NCBI RefSeq assembly: GCF_000182565.1
Contig: NW_015971543.1
Span: forward strand, 1,334,808-1,374,662
Reading direction: 5' to 3'
DNA from: Spizellomyces punctatus DAOM BR117
Lineage: Eukaryota; Chytridiomycota; Chytridiomycetes; Spizellomycetales; Spizellomycetaceae
Length of the DNA: 39,855 bases
Part shown: positions 10,018 through 16,701 of the stretch, one piece after another
Position numbering within the stretch: the stretch's first letter is position 1
Layout: the number at the start of each line of letters is the position of its first letter
The notes under the pieces: generated by a model
What the model was told of the DNA's origin: nothing
The model's input: the letters and a program-made list of their open reading frames with translations, nothing else
Database searches by the model: none
Position numbers and translations under genes: made by a program

Positions 10018-10960
10018 CTGATGTGCATGAGACTCGGCGCACACAAGCTGCTTACTTTTGAAGCCTTGATTCATTCTATCGATCCGCCGAGTCGCACGTA
10101 CGCTATCTTCAGGACTCGAAATTCATTAAGGAGAAACGGACACATCTGTCAAACACCTGCCCTCTTGGCTACAATCTTCCCACCCCCAACCAAGGGCCGT
10201 GATGCCTTTCGTCATCCACCAAGGCAAGCGATGCTGGATGCATTCACTTTCCCTATCCGCGAGAATGATGCCATTTTGGTTACTATACAAGTGGCTGGAG
10301 CACGACTATCCAACTGGTGGTACATTCAATACAACAAAACCAGAGCGGTTGCCTGATCTTGCGCAGGACGCATTGCTTGTGCGGTTCCCCGCATTCTTGA
10401 GGCCTTATTCAAGATTCCCTTATTATCTTTTGTGGATGTCATGGTTGGAGAACTTTGGAAGGTTCGGAAAAAACATTTATGTAAACATCAGATTCCTCAG
10501 AGATTGTGCCGAAAAGTCTGCCAAAAAGTACGACCAGAGTGGGGTACAGCAACGTTACAGAATCTTCACATTTGGGCCCCCAAGTAATCATCGCATCAAG
10601 ACGTTCTTAGCATATTTCGTGCAACCCATATGGAATCTGGGCCATCGCCTGATCAGAAAGAATCAGTACCGCCACCTTCAAATCAGTTGCAGTGATGCAG
10701 TAGTCTTTAGCATAGGAATTTAGCCAAGAATCCTGTATATACAACTCGAGTCGAAGTTTTTATCGATCAGACAGGGCAGAAACAGAGCAGTGGTTTGAAT
10801 TTGATGTATTTAAATGACGAATATGTGGTATTCCACCCCTTTGCTGCGTGCCGATGACAAAATCCGGGTGTTCCAAGCAGTTTCTTCTATTGCGGTTGTT
10901 GTGGTTGCATTCTTTAACTCGCCATTTTATAGCTGTAAAGAATGTATTCAACAGAGCAAG
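10018..10960 (+). repeat. Dispersed repeat family R1, copy 2
   Basis: Homologous to copy 1 at 2633-4526 over its whole length but lacking the LTR-like insertion, so it shows the empty target site. It carries about 193 bp (10739-10931) absent from copy 1, between CCTGTATA and TAAAGAATG. This is either a separate insertion here or a deletion in copy 1; no clear duplication flanks it. Confidence 0.75.
10021..10723 (+). pseudogene. Degraded ORF of repeat family R1, copy 2 (frameshifted)
   Basis: Two overlapping frames cover one ancestral protein. The first (from about 10021) runs through FRTRNSLRRNGHICQ and AFTFPIRENDAI; the second, from about 10273, runs through YKWLEHDYPTGG to the end FSIGI. 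The switch lies at a CCATTTTGG that reads CAATTTGG in copy 1, so one base was gained here. Copy 1 is intact at this point but broken further on. The two copies therefore carry different disabling changes. An intact product would be about 225-235 aa. I do not recognise it: no zinc fingers, DDE-like triad or RT motif is visible, but it is rich in aromatic and basic residues. Confidence 0.5.
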
Positions 10961-11249
10961 TCGCGGCAGAAGCCATAGCGACACTAAATCCCCACAACTA
11001 GCTTCTCAACTCTAACCCTAGGTTTACAGGAACCAAACAGAGTACGTCAACCGCTTGATCACCCGCACGGAAGCCTCTAAATCCTGCTCGGTTCACCTTA
11101 ACCGAATCCCTTGCCTCTCGCCCACTTTATCGCTACCGAAACCCCAAAAGAGGATTCAAAGACTGCATTTCCCAGCACGGCAACCCAATCTACCTGCTCG
11201 GGAACATCCATAATCAGTCTTAAAATCCGTTACACTAGGTTGGAGACCA
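10961..11249. other. Gene-free stretch
   Basis: No ORF, RNA or repeat recognised, apart from the shared CTAACCCTA-like motif near 11011. Confidence 0.5.
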
Positions 11250-11570
11250 GTCAAACTGAACTCTGGTGAAAACTCTGAATTTCTGGTCAAAAGACCAGTA
11301 ATGTCAATAGTCTCACGAAGCTTTGTCAAAAGACTTTGTTTGGAGCTCAAAAAGATTGAACTCTGGTGAAAAATTTGACCTTCTGGTCAATATGCCAGTA
11401 AAGTCTTTAGTTTTTCAACTCTTTAGTTAAAAATCTGAATAACTCAAAAGTCGATGTGAACCTTTGAGTTTCTTAACCAAAAGACCAGTGTAGTTCTCAA
11501 ATATGAACATTTCTGGTCAAAAGACTAGAAAACCTCTTAGTTTCAAAACTCTCTAGTCAAAAGACTAATA
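11250..11570. repeat. Degenerate ~100-bp satellite of hairpins (CTGGTCAAAAGACCAG)
   Basis: A 16-nt palindrome with an AAAA loop, CTGGTC-AAAA-GACCAG, is perfect at 11283-11298. It recurs in drifted forms at 11383-11398, 11475-11488, 11513-11528 and 11553-11568, with a shorter GTCAAAAGAC at about 11325. The first two lie exactly 100 bp apart inside matching sequence (AACTCTGGTGAAAA...). The stem changes CTGGTC to CTAGTC together with GACTAG, so pairing is partly kept while the sequence drifts. Confidence 0.65.
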
Positions 11571-11973
11571 AATCCCACAGTTGGTGCGCTGTTTCCTTAG
11601 CAAAACTAAGGGACAACAGCAAATATTCAAATGTCAAAATCACTTGGTAAGTTCTTAATAATCCTTTGGATTGTGTGTCAAAGTTTTGTATTTTGCACCG
11701 GTGAAGACTTGTCCCCACCCATGATAGGAAACATGGGATTTTCGCACCCCAGTAACTGTGGCAATCCAAATGTCTCTTTCACAGGTGTTTGGAACATGAC
11801 CACCAAAATTCACAGAACAATAGTTTTGCTACATAGACAGTAGTTCTGCTATCTCCAATCAATTTGCGCCAACAAACTAGCTAAACTAACCAAGACAATG
11901 ACCTTCCCCCATGATTTTACATCAAGAGACTAGCTAAACTAACTAAAACCATAGTTTCTTGTTCTTTGTTATA
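11571..11973. other. Gene-poor stretch with a doubtful 70-codon ORF
   Basis: An ORF at 11631-11843 (+) begins with a hydrophobic stretch (FLIILWIVCQSFVFC) like a signal peptide, but it is short, lies among repeats and has no recognisable domain. Direct repeats such as ACTAGCTAAACTAAC (11875 and 11930) are present. No other feature seen. Confidence 0.35.
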
Positions 11974-12033
11974 CAGATGTGTCTGTTTCTCCTTAATGAA
12001 TTTCGAGTCCTGAAGATAGCGTAGGTGCGACTC
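11974..12033 (-). repeat. 60-bp inverted fragment of repeat R1
   Basis: The reverse complement matches the R1 segment GAGTCGCAC.TACGCTATC...GACACATCTG with very few changes; both ends break off abruptly. It includes the exact site that was the target of the LTR-like insertion in copy 1. Confidence 0.75.
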
Positions 12034-12062
12034 TTATATGTGAATCGCCATGCATGCACTCT

Positions 12063-12262
12063 GTGCAATTCTCTCATGTCCCGGTTTCACACTTGTACGC
12101 TGCATACATTCCTTATTCCCTTGCATCCGGTGTCCGGCTTCCATCAAGCTTAGATCCATAGAACATACAAGAAAACGATGCACGAATCGACAGACAGATA
12201 TATTCAACAAGACCCCAACGTATGCCTAGAAGTATACAAAAAGTAAAGCACTATGTACACAC
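12063..12262 (+). repeat. Dispersed repeat family R2, copy A (truncated)
   Basis: Begins AATTCTCTCATGTCC.GGTTTC and contains TTGTACGCTG, CAAGCTTAGATCCATA and ACGAATCGACAGACAGATATATTCAACAA in part. It ends after GTACACACA, where copies B and C2 continue for about 170 bp more. Family members are at 13845-14213, 37319-37445 and 37453-37822. Confidence 0.75.
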
Positions 12263-12679
12263 ATAATCGATCACAGGGCTTTGAAAGAGTTGGAACTTTC
12301 CGTTGTCAAGGTAAACATGATGGAAGAACCCGCTGGCACAAAGGCAGAAACAAAGGTAGAGGAAAAAATTCGTGTAGAAAAGTCTGCTAAACTGAAGAAG
12401 AAAAGAAGAGATCAAAAGCGAAAGCGAAAGCCAAGTCCAGAACGCGGAACACTGGGTGGTCTGGTACGGACATTGCTGTAGGACTGGGTATGGCGTCAAG
12501 AAACACAATCATTTGTGGAAATAATCTTGTCAACGTATACTTTCTAGCACGTCTGTCAAGTCTGTGATATGTTTGAAAGGTAATCCACGTGCCCACGCGT
12601 ATACGACCTCCACCAGTCCAAATTTCAGACCCGCCATCACATCTTCCAAGCACACATCTAGTCCGCAATTATGTTGCAC
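12263..12679. other. Gene-poor stretch with a basic 66-codon ORF
   Basis: An ORF at 12281-12481 (+) codes for a Glu/Lys-rich sequence with a run such as KLKKKRRDQKRKRK. It may be the degraded end of a real gene or chance purine-rich composition. No domain recognised. Confidence 0.25.
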
Positions 12680-13230
12680 TTTTGCGACTCGGGTGCCAAT
12701 TTCAATGATGGCTTCGTTTTTGGTAAGTCGATACGTGTAAAACTAACAGCTCTCTGTACTGCATTATTATTGATAGATTTGTTGAGGGACACGCTTTGGC
12801 ACATTTTCACACGACGAAACATCCATGTGCGACTGACTTGGACTCTACGGGATGCTATTGGTAGAAACATCTGATATCCCAAACGTTGGTCCGGGCAAGG
12901 CCTTTTGCAACTCGACTAATTGCTGTTGCAAAAGTTGGGGATCAATTCCAGGAACGGGCCACTGCATCACACATCTTGGATCTCTTGGATGTACTTGTGA
13001 AGTTTTCGCATGCTTACTGGCTTCATGGTGTTGACAGTGATTTGAGTACTCTGCAACCTTGCGTATGAGAATCGAAATGAGGTTACCTTTGTCAAAAACA
13101 GATCCGCACCAGCCGCCAAAGCAGCCAGACTATGACACCCGCCTCTGCGACCTAAAAATCCTCATTCAATCCCTCCCCCTCCCAAACTACACCACCCTCG
13201 AATACTCATTCTCTGGGTTATTTAATAACT
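12680..13230 (+). pseudogene. Gene remnant, probably part of a RhoGAP domain protein
   Basis: In the frame from 13077 to a stop near 13230 the translation includes DYDTRLCDLKILIQ followed by SLPLPNYTTLEYSF. This matches the RhoGAP pattern in which a charged helix precedes LPxxNYxTLxxLxxHL. The domain is cut just after TTLEY, exactly where unrelated sequence and then the tRNA-derived tandem repeat begin. Upstream, 12671-12723 plus an intron-like 12724-12777 and an ORF at 12886-13068 (with ERATASHILDLLDVLVKF) look exon-like and may belong to the same gene, but I cannot assign them. No start or complete domain is present, so I treat it as a broken fragment. A more distant exon outside normal intron range is the alternative. 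Confidence 0.35.
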
Positions 13231-13240
13231 GAACGTTTAG

Positions 13241-13380
13241 CAGAGGGGGCGCCTGTATAGCAGAGGGGGCCTGTATAGCGGAGGGGGAGCCTGTATAGCA
13301 GAGGGGGCGCCTGTATAGCAGAGGGGGCGCCTGTATAGCAGAGGGGGCGCCTGTATAGCAGAGGGGGCGCCTGTATAGCA
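13241..13380 (+). repeat. Seven-copy 20-bp tandem repeat made from the 5' end of tRNA-Thr
   Basis: Unit CAGAGGGGGCGCCTGTATAG, starts at 13241, 13261 (18 bp), 13279, 13299, 13319, 13339 and 13359. Each unit read from GCCTGTATAGCA is the first 12 nt of the tRNA-Thr that immediately follows. The next bases (GAGGGGG) resemble the tRNA's own AAGTGGT. The array therefore looks like an expansion of about the first 20 nt of the tRNA gene including its A box. Confidence 0.9.
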
Positions 13381-13441
13381 AAGTGGTTAATGCGTCAGTC
13401 TTGTAAACTGAAGGTCCCAGGTTCGAATCCTGGTGCGGGCA
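13369..13441 (+). tRNA. tRNA-Thr (anticodon UGU), second copy
   Basis: A 73-nt cloverleaf: acceptor GCCTGTA with TGCGGGC (all paired, allowing G-U), D arm GCA-AAGTGGTTAA-TGC, anticodon stem TCAGT/ACTGA with loop CTTGTAA, variable AGGTC, T arm CCAGG-TTCGAAT-CCTGG, discriminator A. A box TAGCAAAGTGG and B box GGTTCGAATCC are good matches. It is identical to the 4838 copy from the anticodon stem on, apart from one T-loop base; the acceptor 5' strand and D arm differ. Its 5' end forms the last unit of the tandem array. A T run (TTTTTTTG, 13463-13470) 21 nt downstream could terminate pol III. Confidence 0.9.
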
Positions 13442-13844
13442 CTACGTTATTGACATGGAGATTTTTTTGTTTTGCCCGTTGCACAAGTCTGCAGCACATA
13501 GAGCGGCACACCATTCTCCATCACTCACTCTTCGTCCATCGCGAATCTGTTGCAAAATGTCCGACGATAGTTGAAGAGCCCACCGCACTGTGGTTCGCTC
13601 AAGGTCGCAGCTGTCAATTTTATCTGGAGGCAGAGCGGGTGAGCGAGGAGAATAGGATGGCGTGTAGTAATTGGAATCTGTCGAGACAGAATCCATTACT
13701 ATTGGCGGCGAGTCACACATGGGGGAGCAGCTGTAAACCAAGGGTAAAAATAATGGAAATGATGCAAACGCCAGCACGAACGATTGGTTGAATTTCTTCA
13801 CTTTGACATTCAGAGCACTGGGCAGAAAGCACATTGCGCATTGC

Positions 13845-14213
13845 CGCAATTCTCTCATGTCCTGGTTTCCTACTTGTACGCTGGAAACATTCCTCATTCG
13901 TGGCATCTCCTGTCTCACTTCCACCAAGCTTAGATCCATACAAATAAACGATTCACGAATCGACAGACAGATATATTCAACCAAGGCCCCAACGTATGCC
14001 TAGAAGTATACAAAAAGTAAAGCACTACGTACACACAAAATCGGCAACCGGAAGGAAAAAAAAACAATGTCCCGAAAAATACAGGGTCATATGTAACATC
14101 CTACGCAAATGGGAATAGGAAAGCAAGGTCGGGGTCAAGTCTTGTCGTTGTCGGCTTTCGTATCTGGGTATTCTGGGGCCTGTCCCAAGAGAAATTACAC
14201 CAATAGATACAGG
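13845..14213 (+). repeat. Dispersed repeat family R2, copy B (longest form)
   Basis: Matches copy C2 at 37453-37822 nearly throughout, from TTGTACGCTG through GATTCACGAATCGACAGACAG, GTACACACAAAATCGG, TGTCCCGAAAA and GGGTCATATGTA to TGGGGCCTGTCCCAAGA and CAATAGATACAG. It differs by a shorter GTTGTCGT microsatellite and small gaps. No long ORF is conserved in all copies. The minus frames share LVEYICLSIR-like peptides, but this follows from the shared DNA. Confidence 0.8.
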
Positions 14214-14225
14214 TAATTTTTTTAA

Positions 14226-14613
14226 CCCTTCCCAATCGTCATGGTTTGAATGCACCGTCTTTTACACTCCAGCGTGCAAACAACCGCGAACAAGCCTTAT
14301 CATAAATACGATGATCTCCGCAACAGGAAATCACACATTGTAATGCTCGCCATGTCACACATTTAACAATATTGGTCCAACGGTGTGCTCTTGGGTTGAA
14401 TGGGACTGTTCCTCTCGCAAGTCGGCGTGTTTAACTGTGCAACTGCTGCACGATGCCTCATTGTTTCAAAGGAATACCACGAAATGGCCTTCTTGGCCTT
14501 TCTTTGTTGCATTATCTCAATTTGCCAATACTATTGGCCGCGATTTCAACAACTCCGTGAATATGCGCTGGAGTGTAAAAGACCGGGCATTTAAACCAGG
14601 AGGATTGGGATGG
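14226..14613. mobile_element. MITE-like element with ~50-bp imperfect terminal inverted repeats
   Basis: Left end CCCTTCCCAATC..TGGTTTGAATGC..CGTCTTTTACACTCCAGCG pairs with the inverted right end, in which CGCTGGAGTGTAAAAGACCGG and GCATTTAAACC precede GATTGGGATGGG. The core TCTTTTACACTCCAGCG is perfect in both. The interior (~290 bp) has only a 64-codon ORF with hydrophobic stretches (14400-14594), which I do not credit. It directly follows the end of R2 copy B. No clear target duplication seen. Confidence 0.6.
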
Positions 14614-14640
14614 GTCGCAACGCAAAAAAATTTCCATCTA

Positions 14641-14717
14641 TATCGCACCAGGAGTTGAACCTGGGACCTTCAGCCCGGATAAAGATAACTACTACCAGCC
14701 CTAATACATGTGCGATA
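14641..14717 (-). pseudogene. tRNA-like remnant with perfect acceptor stem
   Basis: On the minus strand the 77 nt begin TATCGCA and end TGCGATA, a perfect 7-bp acceptor stem. The T arm CCAGG-TTCAACT-CCTGG is preceded by GCTGAAGGTC, closely like the tRNA-Thr genes here. The anticodon stem does not pair and the D arm is unclear, so it is not a normal tRNA. It may be a tRNA-derived SINE head or a decayed tRNA. Confidence 0.5.
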
Positions 14718-15030
14718 AACCATGCTCGTTGTTTTTGTCAGTATGTTAGCTAGTGAGGGTATATTCCTATAGGGAATGTATTAATGATAGAGAATAGGGT
14801 TAGGGTTAGGAGGACAGAGTTTTTGGTACTAGATGTACAGATGGTGGTGCAGATGACGAGCAGCCTGCCTAGTCTATTGGCAATAAAAAGCGTCACATGC
14901 AATACACCAGATTGCAGCAATCGTGACGAAAATCAGCCCGCATAAAGATAACTACTATCAGCCTTAATACATGCGCGATAAACCATGCTCGTTGTTTTCG
15001 TCAGTAGAACAGAGTTTTTGGTACTAAATC
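14680..15030. repeat. Direct duplication of a ~75-bp segment around the tRNA-like remnant
   Basis: CAGCCCG.ATAAAGATAACTACTA.CAGCC.TAATACATG.GCGATAAACCATGCTCG occurs at 14680-14735 and again at 14937-14990. It is followed in both by GTTGTTTT.GTCAGTA and, after an extra ~60 bp in the first copy, by ACAGAGTTTTTGGTACTA. Between them lie two TTAGGG telomere-type units (14795-14810). Confidence 0.7.
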
Positions 15031-15148
15031 CTTTCTTCTTGTTTGGTTTCTTGAGAGTTGAGGGTACCGAAGAAGAGGTCAGCGGGAAGAGGGCTGGGAA
15101 ACGCGTTTCTCGTAGGAGAGCAGCAAGCAAGCAAGCAAAGCAGTGAAA

Positions 15149-15179
15149 GGGGGGGGGGGGGGGGGCCGGGGGGGGGCGG
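15149..15179 (+). repeat. Poly-G tract
   Basis: G17, CC, then G9 and more G, preceded by a (CAAG)n stretch at 15121-15138 and followed by a T9 run. Such a run can form a G-quadruplex and is also a typical place for an assembly gap or length error. Confidence 0.85.
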
Positions 15180-15281
15180 TTTTTTTTTGTTTAAACTAAG
15201 CGAAATGAAAAATGATTGATGCGAAATGGCCGTTAGTGGACCCGGCTCTTTTGTTTATCTTCCTAATGACAATGTCATAAA

Positions 15282-15535
15282 AAATCTAGTTAATTGGTTG
15301 CAAGGCTCATGGTATATATTGACGTTTGTATTTACCTGCACGCTATGTAGAAACTGAGTGCGTCTATCAATAAATCTAGTTAATTCAATTGGCGGCAAGG
15401 TATGGTATATATTGACGTTTGTATTTACCTGCACGCTATGTAGAAACTGAGTGCGTCTACCAATAAATCTAGTTAATTGAATTGGTTGCAAGGGTATGGT
15501 ATATATTGACGTTTGTACTTGTATTTACCAGCACA
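15282..15535 (+). repeat. Tandem repeat, ~91-bp unit, about 2.8 copies
   Basis: Units start at AAATCTAGTTAATT (15282, 15372, 15465). Each holds GGTATATATTGACGTTTGTA, TTTACCTGCACGCTATG and GAAACTGAGTGCGTCTA. The last copy drifts and stops after ACCAGCACACTAG. Copies are nearly identical, so the array is recent. Non-coding. Confidence 0.85.
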
Positions 15536-16258
15536 CTAGTGTAGAGGTGACAGAAACTGGCACTAGCTACTACACCAGGGAATAAACCAGCGACAACTGG
15601 TTGCTAAGCTACTACTAGGCAATTATACACGCAATACGTAACGGTTGGTTCTAAGCGGATAATTGTCCACCACCACACGCGGTCCCTACTAGGCCTTGAT
15701 CTGGAACTCTTGATGGCATTGAAGCCAGAGTCTTTGCAACATTGGGGAGACTCGCAAGCTGGAGGATGTTCAGTGACAAGGCTTGGAGACTAAAATAAAT
15801 TCCATGTCAGCGACAGAATAACATGAAAAGAGATGATGCCATTGGTACATACCAACCAAGCTCAACTAATGTGGCAGCATAATAACAGCTTTGTTGGTTC
15901 CGAGGCTGCGCTGGTTCCAGTTGGTTGTAATCGGGTGGGCGAGGTCCTCGGCACCACCACATCTGCATTCTCATGATTCGACCGACAGTCGTGATGAGAA
16001 GAGTTGCACAGATGCTTGCGAGTCGAGGATGGGTAAAGAGGAAAGGGGAAAGAGACAGAAGGTCCCCTTTTATAGACCTTTGGCATGCGCCTCACCGCAG
16101 TTTAAAAAAAAAAACATTACATGCATGCCACACCGTTTTGAGCGATAGATGGGGTGCTGATTATTCGATATGATTAACCAGAATAATCCAGATAATAACG
16201 GGTCCTAGTGCCATTTCCATCACCAGCACACTATGTAGGAGGTCATCCTCAATCGGAA
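15536..16258. other. Gene-free stretch upstream of the RalGAP gene
   Basis: Short ORFs only. CTACTAC-type direct repeats at 15566-15616 and several ATCC/ATAAT-rich words near 16170-16200, which may be promoter sequence. No gene recognised. Confidence 0.45.
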
Positions 16259-16701
16259 ATGCTGCTGACTCATATTCAACGTAAGCTTTCTCACGTAATC
16301 AGGTCTAACGAACACTTGTTAAATCGTGAGATTTACGGTTTTCTATCTATTTTCCTCTGCGACTTGGAGGCGCCCTTTGCTGGCTTCTCTTTCGAAACTA
16401 GCCAGACAGCAAGGAGACCCTATCGGTGGAGGTGCTCCATGTTACGTCTTTGGATTTGGTGAGTTGGCGTGTTTGTGTGCATACTCTTTTTGGATCGATG
16501 GATATCAGCGCAGAAAATAAAAGTACGATACTTTTGGCGTCTCAATGACTAAAGGATGATATATCTCATCGAATTGAGACGTAGAATTAATCGTCAGTTA
16601 TATGACCGTTCTCACATTTTGACATTTTATGGGTGCATATTGACCCCTTCAGAGCCATTCTTTCGCGCATCCAGGTTGGCAAAGAACAGATTTTCGCCAA
16701 C

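Noticed and set aside
11631-11843. 70-codon ORF with signal-peptide-like start
   Set aside because: Short, inside repeat-rich DNA, no domain, no promoter or intron support; noted only as a region.
13241-13380. CRISPR-like array
   Set aside because: Units are contiguous 20-mers without variable spacers, and the genome is fungal.
13187-13381. 64-codon minus-strand ORF with Pro/Ala/Gln repeats
   Set aside because: Translation of the 20-bp tandem repeat in one frame.
13442-13984. 180-codon minus-strand ORF beside the second tRNA-Thr
   Set aside because: Its first third is the R2 repeat read backwards, and the rest has no recognisable domain. A real small gene in 13445-13700 cannot be excluded, but evidence is too thin.
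16208-16462. 84-codon ORF as an independent gene upstream of RalGAP
   Set aside because: No recognisable domain. Parts of it may be 5' exons of the RalGAP gene (16259-16280 and 16402-16458), but the introns needed would be longer than usual, so they were left out of the model.
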